Positions 37,501 through 50,337 of a DNA stretch of 64,000 nucleotides are shown here, in pieces. Location of the stretch: assembly GCA_022113835.1 (NCBI GenBank), contig JAILWY010000023.1, forward strand, positions 4,588,001-4,652,000, written 5' to 3'. The notes under the pieces are model-generated. The model was not told the DNA's origin. It searched no databases and saw nothing but the letters and a program-made list of their open reading frames with translations. Position 1 is the stretch's first letter; every line of letters begins with the position of its first letter. Origin of the DNA: Atopsyche davidsoni. Its lineage: Eukaryota > Arthropoda > Insecta > Trichoptera > Hydrobiosidae. The position numbers and the translations under genes were made by a program.

Positions 37501-38598
37501 TATTATTGTAAAACATACTTTGTAATTGGGAGGATTATAAAAAGTTTAAATAATATAACCATTCAAAGTTTCTTTAATTCTTATTTCACGTACTCAAAAA
37601 AGAGAAAATTACTTTTATGACAAAAACAAACTTGTTTACAGTTCATACACTATATTATTGAATTTACTACATACTTCCAAGACATACTCAACATCAAATA
37701 ACATTCAATATCTATAGTACCATTGTTATTACAGGATTGGCACAGTTCACAAGCGTTGGCAGGAAGAGCCGCACTCGTGGCTGGATGGGGAAGCACTGGT
37801 CGAGGAGCTCCCAAAGGAACGCATCGCCTACGTTCTGCTACCGTGCCCATCCTAAGTAAGGCTTTATTTCCACAATATCTATTGCACATCTTGGTTATTA
37901 TCATATTCTTTGTTTGATTTAAAATTAAGTATTAATAACAAAATATTTCATTAGTTAAAACAGAAAAAATGCAATCAAAAATTAAATTTCATCTATTTTA
38001 AAAATAATGTCAAGTCACAGATGCCATAATTAAGCCATCCTTTATTTTTACATAAATAAACACCTTTTGAACATTCATAATACTTGCAGAAAGCTTGTGA
38101 ACACATTTATATATTAAACAGACATTAAAATGTATTATCCCTGATAAGCAAGATTTTTATCCAAATAAATATATAACTAATTCAAAATGCAATACATCAT
38201 CTTAAGTAATTTGCATTATTATTTACTGTTCAGGTACCGAAGAATGCATCACATGGCATAAAAGTAAGCAGATCTCAGTAGAAATCCACTCGGAGATGAT
38301 CTGTGCTGGCCATTCAGATGGCCATCAAGATGCTTGTCTAGGTGCGAAAAATATATTATTATCAATGTTCTTCATTATACATACATAAGAAAATACATAC
38401 ATAAGAAAATAAAAGTTAATATTCAACCTCTTGTGTTTAGGAGATTCCGGTGGACCGTTGGTTGTCGTAAAAGATGGGCGGCATTATTTGGTCGGAATCA
38501 CGAGTGCCGGGTTTGGTTGTGGAGTGGACCACCAGCCAGGTATCTACCACAATGTGCTGGTTACGGCTCCCTGGATCCGACATGTCGTATGGCGATGA
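22528..38598 (+). CDS. secreted trypsin-like serine protease, nine exons
   Basis: The predicted exons are 22528-22633, 34656-34854, 36283-36394, 36661-36793, 36925-37051, 37338-37491, 37735-37855, 38234-38341 and 38441-38598. All junctions are GT-AG and the phases agree, giving about 405 residues. The start is either of two adjacent ATGs (22,528 or 22,531), followed by a hydrophobic signal peptide. Exon 2 encodes a short domain with six cysteines ending in a CC pair, like the clip-type prodomains of insect proteases. Activation would occur after QRR, exposing IVGG. The catalytic His (AAHC), Asp (DLALL) and Ser (GDSGGP) are all present. An Asp six residues before the Ser (DACLGDS) predicts cleavage after Lys or Arg. 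The protein is therefore a secreted zymogen of the S1 family, probably extracellular and active in a proteolytic cascade. The exact orthologue is not identified. The first intron is 12 kb and carries a transposon. Confidence 0.93.
22709..22797 (+). repeat. dispersed repeat family R1, copy 2
   Basis: It shares CTTCGAGTGCCT, CTTAGAGGAGGTTGGCGAC and CACTGAGCAT with the copy 179 bases downstream. The homology extends through CATGGTTTTCTAAGG, making this one of the two longest copies in the window. Confidence 0.6.
22888..22975 (+). repeat. dispersed repeat family R1, copy 3
   Basis: It is in tandem with the copy at 22,709 and in the same orientation. The shared cores are CTTCGAGTGCCT, TTGGCGAC, CACTGAGCAT and GGTTTTCTTAGGG. 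The pair may have arisen by tandem duplication or by two insertions of the same family. Confidence 0.6.
25194..25252 (+). promoter_or_regulatory. E-box cluster in a GC-rich intronic block
   Basis: CACCTG occurs at 25,196-25,201 and 25,245-25,250, with CAGCTG at 25,231-25,236, giving three E-boxes in 55 bases. These are binding words for bHLH and Snail-type factors. They lie in a non-coding GC-rich block of the protease first intron. An enhancer role is inferred. Confidence 0.35.
27325..27435. repeat. hairpin-like short repeat related to 12,270 and 16,141
   Basis: It holds CCAATAGCGTT on the left and AACGCTATTG on the right as an inverted pair, followed by CGGTCGGTTATCGGTTGTG, which resembles the right arm at 12,352. 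This is consistent with a decayed miniature transposon family. Confidence 0.4.
29827..32425 (+). mobile_element. hAT-like DNA transposon, 2.6 kb, with 8-bp target duplication
   Basis: The element begins TAGGGTGTCCCTTA and ends with the exact reverse complement TAAGGGACACCCTA, so the outer 14 bases are perfect inverted repeats. It is flanked on both sides by GTAAGCAA (29,819-29,826 and 32,426-32,433). An 8-bp duplication and YARNG-like ends are typical of hAT elements. Inside is one decayed transposase gene on the plus strand. It sits in the first intron of the serine protease, in the same orientation. P, Merlin or Zisupton-like families also make 8- or 9-bp duplications and are the alternatives. 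Confidence 0.85.
30078..32140 (+). pseudogene. hAT-like transposase, disrupted by stops
   Basis: Coding sequence runs from an ATG at 30,078 through a second segment to 31,741, then an 82-base intron (31,742-31,823, GT-AG), and on to a TGA at 32,140. It is broken by a frame change near 30,360 and by in-frame stops at about 30,469 and 30,610. The main open part is 30,802-31,755. HWDG near 30,700 and CCDTTASNTG near 30,900 look like the two aspartates of a hAT-type RNase H fold. They are followed by CRHHVYEL, resembling the hAT CxxH motif, and by an ARWMARAIYSLK block. The N-terminal 95 residues have no recognised domain. The family assignment rests on these motifs and the 8-bp duplication. It is not functional as it stands. 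Confidence 0.7.
32434..34655 (+). other. second half of the protease first intron
   Basis: No exon is supportable. A GC-rich block at about 32,690-32,800 includes an inverted repeat (CTGGCAC and GTGCCAG) and may be regulatory. Another block lies at about 33,700-33,860. The final 60 bases before the acceptor are a G/T-rich run of GGGTGT words, unlike a normal pyrimidine tract. Confidence 0.5.
35020..35204 (-). mobile_element. mariner 3'-end fragment nested in another transposon
   Basis: It matches the terminal repeat and C-terminal coding end of the mariner derivative at 11,545-11,757 with scattered substitutions. It interrupts the first Tc1/mariner-type remnant just after CAAAAACTA. The second copy has no such insert at the matching point. 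Only the right part of the element is present. Confidence 0.85.
35656..36055 (-). pseudogene. decayed transposase C-terminal half (DDE/D superfamily)
   Basis: Read on the minus strand, the sequence gives WFQQDGATCHTS, then SRRG, PPRSPDLSPLDYF and a C-terminal stretch ending near 35,656. These are the second and third catalytic-acid regions of a Tc1/mariner-superfamily transposase. At least three in-frame stops interrupt it (just before GPEL, LFPN and NNPT). The first catalytic region is absent, so the copy is dead. Confidence 0.75.
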
Positions 38599-41500
38599 AA
38601 TGATGAGCATATCTTGTGCGTTTTTCCACAAAATAACAAGCAATTGCCAGTACTGAGTCTTAATTCAAATCGTAAAATTGGTCGAACTTGTAATAGTATT
38701 GAAATTTACTTTATAAAAAATAATACAACAAATTTTTAGTAACAATACTAATAGCTTAAAATAATCTGAATTCAGTTGCACAGGTATAATACAAATGTAT
38801 GGTTTCAGTGATATAAATTAATACTAGTAAATATAGTATGATTACAAATATCTGAGTCCATTCACATTCACTGCAAAGTTAAAAACGTTACTTAAACGAT
38901 GCTTGGCATGCTCTTGTCTGATTCAGATTCATTAACAAAAAATTCTGAAAATGTATAAATAATAAAAAGTATTATCATTTAAATATTATCAATTTATAAT
39001 AAGCATTATAAGTCTGAAGGTATCTTATGAAATATGTGTTTGTATGCTAAAAAATTACAAAACCGAAAATGTCTGCTATAGCATTTGGATAACCTACATA
39101 TATACTGGGTGATAATTTTTATACGGTAAAAATAACTTATCATCGTAATTTATGTGATTCATTAGAAATAAATAAACTATTACGACAAGCAAAAACTGTA
39201 CAAATGATGAGTATTTATTGTGCCACTAAATTCAGAATAATAACTGCTTTTAGCATTTCTAACAAAATTGATTATGAAAAGGTTTATTGCTTAGTTAAAC
39301 CGAGTGATAGACATGTCCACATGTAGATACCAATATGTTAATATATATTAACAAAAATAATCTTACACCAATTGTTATTTTTCAAGTCTTTTGTAATTTA
39401 AGTAGTGAGTTTGATTTTCAACCACAACTTCCTAGTGGCTGTAGTCTAGCTCAAGTAATAAAATCAAGCTTAATATGGTTTACGCAGGTAATCATTTCAT
39501 ACCAATCTATGCTAAAAGTTAGAGTAAGTGATATATTATTTGTCTCAATTTGAACTCCATGATCTCTCATATTGTAGTTGTCATATTATTTATTGTAGAA
39601 TTTTGCTTTTATGTGTTGTAATTTATTATGTATCCTGTTGAATAATTTATTTATAAGAAACGTCTTCAATATAATGTAATACCTATAACAAATGTTGATT
39701 GTTAATTAGCCTTAATTATTATCTTATTCACCAAATTATAACTCTACCTATTGCATTTAATATTTTCTTCAAAAAAGACGATGATTCAATTATTCTGCAT
39801 ACTCCAAGATATTAACAATAATGAATCACGTTAGTAAATACATACTCATTTATATTTTTATCGCTTTATACTATATATTTTCAATGTGAGTATATTTTAA
39901 TGTAAACATTCATTCCTAGCTTTCAATAATATAAATATCACATTTTTATTAGATTTTTTTAAAAGTTATTGTACATTGTTCAAATTAGTAAAATAAAATA
40001 TTTACATTGTTATCACATGTTTGTTTCACTGATTTCAATTTATCAAATCAAAAATATTTTGATGTTGCCTAAAGTAGAACTAATGTAGGTAGAAGTGAAT
40101 TTACAGAAAGAAAAAAAAGAGATGATTAGATTAGATTAGAAGAGATGATTTCCCCATAAAAAGATAATCGTAGTTTTAAAATAAATAAACAGTAATGTCG
40201 TAACCAGGATTCAGGCCACAATGTGGGGTCCTAATCACTAGACTACTACGGCTATGAAAAACTGTGTTTGCTGAAAAAATTATACTGGAAAAAAAGATCT
40301 GATTAGATAACTATAGATAAGATAATCAATCACAAGTCTACAAAATATTTTATCAGTTTTTAATAAAAAATTTAATGACTTATTGATACATATGATTTGT
40401 GGCTTTTGGGTCAATGTGGGAAAAGCAGACTAGTCCTCATATATTATATATACAAGGTAAACTATGTGACAGAGGCAAACTCGAGATTGTAATCAAAACA
40501 AATCAATATCGACGAAATCAATATCTACGACGACGAAATAAGACTCTTTTTCCATCATACATCATACTGTCGAACAAAGAACTAATGGTTTGGCTGTGTC
40601 TGTGCGACTTTCTTCTTTTAAAAGCAATCCACTTTGTCAACATATTCAACGGTAATATAAATTATCATCAACTAAGTACATTAAATTAGTTTGAAATTCG
40701 CTCATTAAAACGAGGATTGAACTGACTAACTCTTATGCGCAAAAGTTAAGAGTCCTAAGTAGCAAGTAAATAAGCTGTCATTTCTCGTAGACAATAGGTA
40801 TTTCTTTTTTACTTGTAAGCATGACAGGCTGCTTTACCAGGGAATCATTTTTAACACAATTTTGTAGGGTTGGACTTATCGGCTGTTGGAGATTTAAACA
40901 AGAACGCTGATTTCAAAACAGCAATTAGTTTTCTTTCATGACATCAAGTTTTTTTCTCTACAGCTTATCTTAACGCTCTTTCTTTATTAAAATATGACAG
41001 AATACTATATTTTAAATGTATATATTTTATTATGGATATTGAAATGATACAGATTGTAGATTGTATTGGATCAACACGATTATACCAGAAGGATTATATA
41101 CAAATATAAGGAAGCACATTTCATTCTAACATTTCTTAAAGGCGATAGAACTCTCCACATCGATGTATTAGAGAGAACAAAAATTTAACCTTACTGTAAT
41201 ACATTATTAAGAATATATTTTATCTAGATCAGCACAGATTAAAAGAAACTAAGTTATTGCTTATCAAGGTCAGTAAGTGCTTATACATGGACAAGTAAAA
41301 TCATACAAAATATGTCAAATAATTGTAAAATATGCTCACAAGACAGCTTAGAATCCTGAAGAAAAAACAAAAATTAATGCATCAAAAGTCTAGTACGAGG
41401 AAGAAATGAGACCTAGTTACATAAGCCAATTAAATGAGTAAATCAAAAGAGATTTGTTTTTTATTAAAGACACAACCAATGTTTAGAGAAATTCAACATA

Positions 41501-42187
41501 TTATAATTTTACTATTACTGAAAAAAATACCGGCCGTGTTTAAGTACTTCTACTGCACAATACAACACAAACCAATTATACATAAACATTAGGTTTTTGA
41601 AATAATTTTCATACATAAAAGTATATCTCTTATATATAAATACATGCTTGAACATTTTAGTACAGCATATATTATTTTCTTTGATTCAACAGCGAATAAG
41701 ATGACATTATCCCATGTTAACGATTGACCAGTTCTAGACTAGAACCCAGAATCTTACTCTATGCTCATATGTACAACCAAAGCATTCCACTAGGGTGTAC
41801 TGTTATCAGTGATGTTTCTGTTTCCCTAAAAACAGATACTACCTAAAACTATATAAAAAATAATTAGACCTAAGTTTAACTGCTTATTAAACTTTGGAGT
41901 AAACTTCAAAAGTTAAAGGCCACAACATAACGCAGTGATGTGTCGACATCACATGTCAGTGATATAAAACTTAATTCATGATGTAAAAATAAAATAATTT
42001 CTTTTAGCACAGACGAATCGGCTTATGTGTATAAAAAATATACAGATTTCTCATTTTATAACTCTTATGGTCTAGAAATGATAAACATAATTAAATACAA
42101 TGTATGAATATTAAGAACTATGGAAATTTATATTCTGCATCAAAAAACAAAAAGGCAAGGAGTGAATATAACGCCAGTCTTTTAGTA
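38599..42187. other. intergenic region between protease and zinc-finger gene
   Basis: It must hold the 3' ends of two converging genes. AATAAA-type signals are abundant but none can be assigned with confidence. A short A-box-like and B-box-like pair on the minus strand at about 40,200-40,255 suggests a tRNA-derived SINE remnant. No other gene was seen. Confidence 0.55.
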
Positions 42188-45100
42188 TTAGTTGGTAGAG
42201 TTGGTGGTCGGTTGAATGTACTTGATGGCGTATTGAACTCCACCGTCTTCTTGAGAGACTTGCTCCACCAGATATTGCACGTGTGCTTCTCCTTCGACCG
42301 CATACTGCACGGCGAGCTCCTCCGTATCTTTGTGCTCAGCTGGAGTTTCCTGCTGAATATACGCAATGTCTTCTAGCTGCTCATTGTCTTCAACATACTG
42401 TATCCCTTCATTTTCTTCATCTAGCTTAGCAAACTTGGCACTTTCCATTGGAGCTTCATCTTGCGAGTACTCCAACTCTTCCTGCTGGAATTCATATTGG
42501 GCATCCGGATTATCAGGGTCTTCTTCAACAGAAAGCTGGCAACGGTCAGAGCTAGCCAATTGCTTTAAGGACTCCTCCAGGGCGGCGCGGACTTCTGCTC
42601 CTCCTTGTACTTCCACCACCAAGAATTGCCCCGGGTGCTGCAGAAAATAATTACATTTAAGGGAGTTTTTTCTTAAAAGACACTAACACTAAGATGATTT
42701 TTCCAGGGTCCCACTAATCACAAGTGGGGCACCCGAAATAAAAAAAAAAATAATAATAATAATAAAATAAAGGTTGTGTATTTTTATACCTTGGTTTTGA
42801 TATGCGTGTTCAGGTTGGATCGAACGTGGAACAGCTTCAAGCAATGCGGGCAACGATGCTGACGTACACCAGTGTGTATGAGGCGATGATTCTTCATAGC
42901 ATGTGATCTACGGAAGGCCAAACCGCAGATGTCACAGGGATACGGTCTCTCCCCTGTGTGAATCCTGAGAAAACAGATACCGTTACCACCGTGATGCAAT
43001 TTGAGAGTAAAATAAAGGAAGTTTGTATCATTATTGACTCTAATAACATTGACAATATTTTACTAAAGGCAATATATACCATACAAAAAGAATAATTTCA
43101 TACCGATGATGTTCGTTTCGTCTTCCCTTAGTGCGGAAGTACATTGGGCAGAAATTACAAGGGAAAGGCTTTTCTCCAGTATGACAGCGACTATGTCCAT
43201 CCAGCTCGGCGATAGAAAAAAAGGCTTGACCACAAACCGTACACGAATGACGCTGTTCTCTCAAATGTACTCGCCTGGAAAAATTGCTATATCAACAAAC
43301 TGAAAATTTTGTTAAACATGCATTATTTACATAACATACATATAAAGGACTTACTTGTGGTGAGTATCCAAACCAGCACGGTGAGCAAAACCATTGCCAC
43401 ATAATGCACACAGATACACACCTCCATTGTGAATCCTAAAACAGACAATAAGCTGTAGTAGTTCAGAAATCAAATATATTAAAAGAAATATCAAAAGAAG
43501 TCTCAATATATACCTCATGTGTCCGTCTAGACCCACTTTGGTGCGATATTCTTTACTGCATTCTGAACATTTGAAAGGGCCTGACCAAAGTGATAAAAAA
43601 ACATTTGATTAGCAAATAAAAATTATATGTGAAAATTGTAATATAAGATATAAAATAAAAAGATGGAGACTGACCTGGAGGTTTTTTAGGCTGCAACATG
43701 GAGTTGTCTCCGTGCTGAATGTCCATGTGGCGGCCGAGATCCTTGCGCATGTTAAAACCCTCCCCACACTCTGCACACTTGTAGCTCGTGCTGAGTTATT
43801 AAATAATAATAATGATATTCGCGGAAAAATTCTCAATTTACACAAATTAATTTCGTCATGTTCTTTGGTTCCAGGAGGTAATTTTGAAAGATTGAATCTT
43901 AACTTAAAATTTATTTAAATAACAGTTTTTTTAATGATATATTTTTGTTACTGACTTAGCACTCTTTGGCTGTTGGTTCACTTGGTCACCGTGCATTTTT
44001 TTTCTGTGGTGGTTAAGCATCCAACTGAAACAAGAGGATGAGTTAATTTAGAAACTACTTCTTCAAGGTATACCTGAAACTACTGTAAGCTTTTACTAGC
44101 AACACTACCTCTCGGCAAACTTCTCATCGCAGTAACGGCAGCAGAACATGAAAGCAGTGTCGCTGTGTTTGTGACGGCGGTGCACCTGAAGGTACGTCCA
44201 GTGGAGGAAGGTCTTGTCACACACCTGCAAGCACGTTTACATGAAAGTGTTTGACAAGAAAAGCTTACTTCAATCAATGATTGAGATCTCCAAGATTGAA
44301 AAAAAACAATGAAAGCTATAGCAATTATCATACTTCACATAAGAAGTGCTTGACAACTGGGAAGGCTTCACAGGCTGTGACTTGCTGTGCGCTGCGCTCA
44401 GTGAGATCAGAGTCAGGGTTAGCCTTGTAGAAACCATGGCTGGTCTTGTGGCTCGTACACCTGCAAATGAAAGTAAAAATTATTTTTTTAAATGTCAACA
44501 TTAGTAAACACTAAGAAAATTTAGTAGTGCAGTGAATAAGAATACTAACCGAGCATAAGTTGAAAATGGTGCAAAGCAAACATTGCAGATAAATGGTGTT
44601 TTCACACCACGATGAACAACACGGTGCAAATTCAGGGATTCCTTCTGCCAAAACACTCTGCAAAGTAGTATTTATTAGAAATTGAACCTTAAATAGTTAA
44701 GATAATGAGAAATTAGTTATAAACTTACTTCTCACAATACTCGCAACGATAGACCATGCTCACTGTGACAGCTTTAAGAAGTCGTCTCATACTCCGGGGT
44801 AGGGGCTTTAGTAAGAGTTCCGGCTTTGGTTCCAGTTTCACAGGAGGTTTGGTTTCTATTACTTCTTCTATGAGATCTTCTAACATGTCTGACACCTCCT
44901 CTTGAACTTCTTCAACAAGTTGGTTTGCATTTGAAAACTCTTCCTTTACTTGTTCGGGCTCCGCTGATTCTTCAAGGTATTCCTGTGAAGTGTTCATAAC
45001 AACTTCTAAATGTAATTTTGATTCCTCTACTTCCCTTGGGAACTCTTGCGATTCTTCCACCAGGGTAATTCTATTTTGTAATTTCTCTGCATTTTCAGAA

Positions 45101-48100
45101 TATTCTTGCAAGTCTTGTGCTTCTTCTGAAAATATTCGTAAGTTACCCGTTTCTTCTAAATATAATTGAATTTTATTTGAATTGTTCAATTCTTGTAATT
45201 TCTCTAATTCACCATTTTCATTTGTTTTATCTGCTTCTAACAAAGCTGTCTCTGAATTTTCCGAAACAATTGGAAATTCTTGAGTTGACTCTAGATTCTG
45301 ATCTTGTTGATTTTCAATATTTTCTTCTTTGACAAACATTTGCCTAGGTTTCTCAACCTCGTCCAGGCTTAGAGCTGGCATTTCAGGAACCTCCAAGCCC
45401 CCTATTTCCATTAGCATTTCTCCTGCCTCTTTACTACCATCTTCCAAGATTTTTTCTAAGTTATCCTGATGAGGTGCAGGATGTTCAGACCCTTCGATAG
45501 TATTCAAATCAATTTCTTGATCATTTACATTTTCTTGAGCAGTGGTATTTTCATCCGTGACGTTTTGAGTGGCTTTCTCTTCAACCAGTCCTGCTATATC
45601 GTCGGTGATCATAGCTTCTGTGATTTGCTCAGTGTCTTCATTTTGAGTTGTACTCTCGGGAACCTCATCTTCTCCAACAATCTCATTAAGAACTTTCTCG
45701 ATGTCAATAAGTTGACTAGAATCATTAACATCATCTCCATCTTTCATGGGATCCTCAATATTTTCAGAAGTGTCAAGTGAATCTAATTTGCTTTCATTAG
45801 AATGTCTTTTATTCACACTGAGCTTAAGCAATTCTTCAAGATCATCACTATCCTCTTTGGAAGGCTCCTCAGTTACATCATTCTCATTTATGACATCAGT
45901 TACATCATTCTCAGAAGTGTTATTAATCAAATCACTTTCATCAATCGCATTAGTTTCATCATTCTCATTTTCATTACTGAGATTACTGTCTTGCGATTCC
46001 AAATCATCTTCGTCATCCAAAAGGTCTTCAATAGCTTTACAGCATTCTTTAGAGTTCTCTAAGTGGGCCTACAAAAAATCAGAATGAATTAAAGAACAAA
46101 CTAAATAATGAAATGAATAGAGATGCCACATCTCAAAAATCACAAACCTGAGCATCCTTGGCATCTCGGAAGGCCATACTGCAGTGTCGACAAGCCAGGA
46201 TGGCTCCTCTGTTGGGTAGCCGAGACTCGTGAGCCAGTAGGTGCATGCGCAGACGTGACCGGCGATTTACAAACTTCAGACAGATATGGCACTGGAATGG
46301 CTTCACCTGAAGGTAAATTAAGAAACCAAAAAGCATAAGACAATAATAGTTTACACAATATAACCACTATTGTAAAAGAGTCTTACATTGAGATGTGTGA
46401 TACGATGTTCTTTGAGGTTTTGTATATCAAAGAAAACTTTGCCACACTCTTCGCAACGATGGCGTTTCTTGCCGTGTATGCGTCCATGTGCACGCAGTGA
46501 GGATCTGCAATATAACACCAACATGGGAGAATTAAACATAGGAAGACAATCAAAAACAAGAAATTAGAAGGAAAATACAAAAATTACCTGAGTTGGAATT
46601 CACGTCCACAGCCAGATTCAGTACAGAAAAAGTTATTGTTGTGCTGTATGTTGATATGGTCATACAACTCTGCCTCAGATCCAAACTCCACAGTAGGGCA
46701 ATCATTACAGCGGAGAGAGCGACCTAAAAGCTCCGCTTGATGGAAGGTTCTACAACCAGATAGAATGTTAACAGTAGGAATGATTAATTTATAATCACCT
46801 AAAGATAAATACTATAACACCATAGCAGTACATAGATATTACCTGTGGAATGTAAGGCGTGGTCTCGTGGTGAAGCACTGACCGCATAATGCACATCGGA
46901 AGGACCCGCGCATACCACCGGTACATTTATGGTGCATTAGACGATTCTCATCATCAAAATCTCGACTATAAAATTTAAAATAAACTCAGCTGGTTTTTAT
47001 ATAACAGTTTACAAAAAAAAAGAAACCATTCATCTTCAATGGACCGTTATGGGTACAAGAGAGGTAACTACCTGCAAGCTCGACAGTGATACACTCCAGC
47101 CTGACCCGGCAGTGGCAGCAGAGGTAGTTCCATCTTTAGAACAGCGCTTAACTCATCATCATCAAGCAACCACTCTTCTTCACATTCCGAAACATCTGAA
47201 GAGTCCACTGGTTCCAACTTGGGTTCTAACTCTGTAGAAAAAGTACCATTATGTGTGACTGGCTACAGAGCAACTGGAAGTATTGTAGTCAATTGAAATT
47301 AAAATTTTAAGTGCATCTTTAAATTCAAACATGAAAGTGGAGCATGTTTTCTATTTTATATATACACGTCTATATATGTATGTGCATTAATTGTATGTAT
47401 GCATGTAATTAATGTTGGATTCACTTTGTTGGTGAAATGATTTATTGGTGTTTTTATGATTTGTGTAGTATAATCATAACATATACAGTGTATATGTTAT
47501 GATTATACTATACTACTACTAAGTAATCATACTGGGTCGCAGAAGGGCTTCTTGAATGAACTCATTCTGTTCATCATCCAACCACTCCTCCAACATGACA
47601 ACATCTTCCATAACCAGTTCGTCTTCAGGATCTTGTGGTGTAGGCTCCAACTTGGGAACAAGCTGTAAAATGAAATTAATATTTTAGCTATTTTGTTTTA
47701 GATTGAGTTTGCCTTAGTCATAAACATTGATTCAGTTTAGTGGAAGATAACTTTTGTTGATCTAATTTAGTGAAAAAAAATCATTATAAAACTAAAAGGT
47801 GATTGCTCACCAGTGGTGGTTGATAGTTTTTGGGTTTGCGACCGCGACGGCCCTGCTTCTTTGGAGGCTGATCCAGTGCATGTTCTTTCACCATATGCTC
47901 ACGCACCTCTTCAGGTGTTGTGAAGCCTAAAAATACAATAAAGTACTTATTATTAGAGACAATAATTATCTGTTAACAATTTCAATGTGGAAAAACATTA
48001 TAATTCAACATTTTTAAAGACCAGAAATCAAAAGAAACAATTTTTATCAACATTAACGGTAATATTTTGATAAATTTAGAAAATTGAAGATACAATAATA

Positions 48101-50337
48101 TTTTACGACGTAAAAATTTTATCACTTATTATTTTATACAAAAACATAAATATTATGATTGAACCAAGATTATTTAAAATATAATCTATAAAAAAATAGT
48201 TTTTATTACCATAGGGACACATTATGCAGGGGTATACATTGCGGCCAGGCAGTTTATGCGATATAGCATGAGTGATAGCTTCCTCAGACTGAGGTACAGT
48301 CCCACGACACATCCTGCAAAACAACAGTAATTGTTAAATAAATTCATGGGTAAATTTTAGAAAAAATAAATACCTAAGTAATTATGAAAACATCAAACTA
48401 ACCGACACACTGCAGTAGGGAAAGTGTGTGCGGAAGAAGCTTTAGGTTTAGCCTTATATCGTCCCCAAGTCAGCTCCTTACCAGGCACATAATCCTCATC
48501 ATCGGGATCTATGCCTTCACGCTTGATCAAGCCCTCCAGTCGAGTGATATCATCCTCCAGTTCTTGGGCAATTGCTAGCTGCTCTTCAGCCTTGATTGGC
48601 TGTGAAACTCGAGGTTGGACAGGTTTGTTTGGCTGTGAAGATAGAGGATACTTGCGGGGGCGACCGCGTCCCTTCTTGACAGGTCCGAATACCTCATCAA
48701 CAGCACTGTTTACTGAGTGCAGAGCTCGCTCATCCACTTTCTTTAACAGACTGGAACCTTCAGAGTCTCCTAGTACGTCATATATTCCTTCATTATCAAT
48801 GTCTTCATACTGGGAAGGAATATATCGTGATAAGTCATCATCAACTGTAGATTTCAGTATTTGACTAGGTTTTTCCAGAGAATTTTTTGTGTATTTTTTC
48901 AACTCTTCTGGAGATGCGATGCAAGCTCTCACTTGTTCATGTGACATTCTTTCAATTTTTATGATTGGTTGTCGGACAGTTTTCATTAATTGTTCAATTC
49001 GGTGTGAATTTTTTGATGAATTCTTTGCTGTTGTACCAAAGAACACTGCCTGCATCAGGGTTTTGGAATCTTCACGTTTACGTTTTGCAGGTGGTTCACG
49101 TTCAGGAGACCCACCTAGAATATCTAGTAATTCATTACGTGTGTATGTGCGATCTGGTACATTATTATCAGGTTCTGAAAGGTTATCCCAGTTTTCTGGC
49201 TCTTCTTTTGGAGCCTTACCATGCATGTCTCCAATAGCCCGATAAATCTCAATTTCAATATCGGAATCCAGAACTTCCAAGTCTTCTGTTTCATCGTCAT
49301 ATTGATTGACATTTTCTAGAAAGGTGACCTTTTTTTGAACACTCTTTGATACTTGATGTTTTATCATATCTTCTTCAACTACTTCTTGTTCCACCATTTC
49401 CTGTTTTATCTGCTCTATCACTTCTTGTTCTGCTTCCTCTACTGTTTCTTGTTCTACTTCCTCTATTACTTCTTGTAATTCTTCTTCCACTTCTTCTAGG
49501 TACTCCACTTGCATATAATCTTCTTCTTCCTCACTTGGATCAATTTCTTGAGTATTTTCTTGCTGGGAAAGAGCAATACCAGTGTCTTCAGTTTCTTCAA
49601 TATCATCAAGCACTTCTATTTCTGTTGCTTCATCATCAGTATTATCTGTTTCATCTATCAAATTTAGAGTTCTAGTTGTTTCATAATGCACTTCTTCTTC
49701 AGAATTGTCCAAAGCATTCTCAGTGTTAGTTTTTTCTCTAGTAATATTTTGTTCAACTTTAGTATCTGCTTCATTGTTCAACGTGTTTTCTTCAGTATTG
49801 GTAGTCTCCTCTTCAGCTTTTCCAGGTTCCTCATCAGAACCTCCATCTTCTTCATCTGTTTCCACAGTCATAAGGAATTCATAAATATTATCCGTGAGGG
49901 CGACTTCTTTGTCTTTGGTAATGCATGAGAGGTCTACTTCATAGCCCAGTATACTCCTGGAATTTTTATCATAATATTAATTTAAATATTTCACTTATTT
50001 ATTTTTAAGTATTGAATTATTTCATTAAAAAAAAACATCAAGGTTGTACTATTTTTTAAAAAACCAATAGCGCTACACAAAATTTTATGAATAAAATAAT
50101 CTCGATTAGTTGCGAAGTGTCACTCAACATGTCACAAGGATGGAGTTTAAATCCTAACAAATAAAATAACCATAATTGTAAAGAAGAATCATAATGCATT
50201 AAATATGTTTATAACAAATTTTGATGTAGCTTAACTTACTTAGCCTTGAGAAGGAATGTTTGGAAGTCCTCGTTGGGATGGACTTCAATATTTGTGTCGC
50301 ATCCCGTCGAGTCCTCCAAGCTCAGGACCAACGCCAT
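42188..50337 (-). CDS. 20-finger C2H2 zinc-finger protein with AT-hooks, 21 exons
   Basis: The exons, high to low, are 50337-50240, 49956-48403, 48313-48210, 47926-47811, 47662-47533, 47231-47072, 46965-46843, 46749-46588, 46504-46387, 46306-46148, 46068-44729, 44657-44550, 44460-44334, 44224-44109, 44024-43956, 43790-43675, 43580-43514, 43435-43355, 43274-43104, 42964-42790 and 42637-42188. All phases agree, giving about 1,847 residues. The order is a short N-terminus, a long acidic region, an AT-hook (GRGRPRKYP), two fingers, a second basic motif (RRGRKP), seven fingers, another acidic Asn/Glu-rich region, eleven fingers, and an acidic Gln/Tyr-containing tail. Two fingers (near 47,085 and 46,170) end in Cys in place of the last His or are otherwise atypical. 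TGEKP-like linkers appear only in the last group. It is presumably a nuclear DNA-binding regulator. There is no ZAD or BTB domain, and no orthologue is assigned. Confidence 0.92.
47466..47510. repeat. perfect 45-base palindrome in a zinc-finger gene intron
   Basis: Arms of 22 bases are exact reverse complements around a single G at 47,488. On the minus (sense) strand it starts only about 22 bases after the 5' splice site of the exon ending at 47,533. In the pre-mRNA it would form a strong hairpin with almost no loop. Confidence 0.9.

Noticed and set aside
44725..46087. plus-strand frames opposite the second acidic exon
   Set aside because: They are antisense shadows of the same kind, with no splice logic or coding features of their own.
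48511..49928. plus-strand frames opposite the zinc-finger gene, Ser/Leu/Phe-rich
   Set aside because: They are antisense shadows of the acidic Glu/Asp/Asn codons in exon 2.
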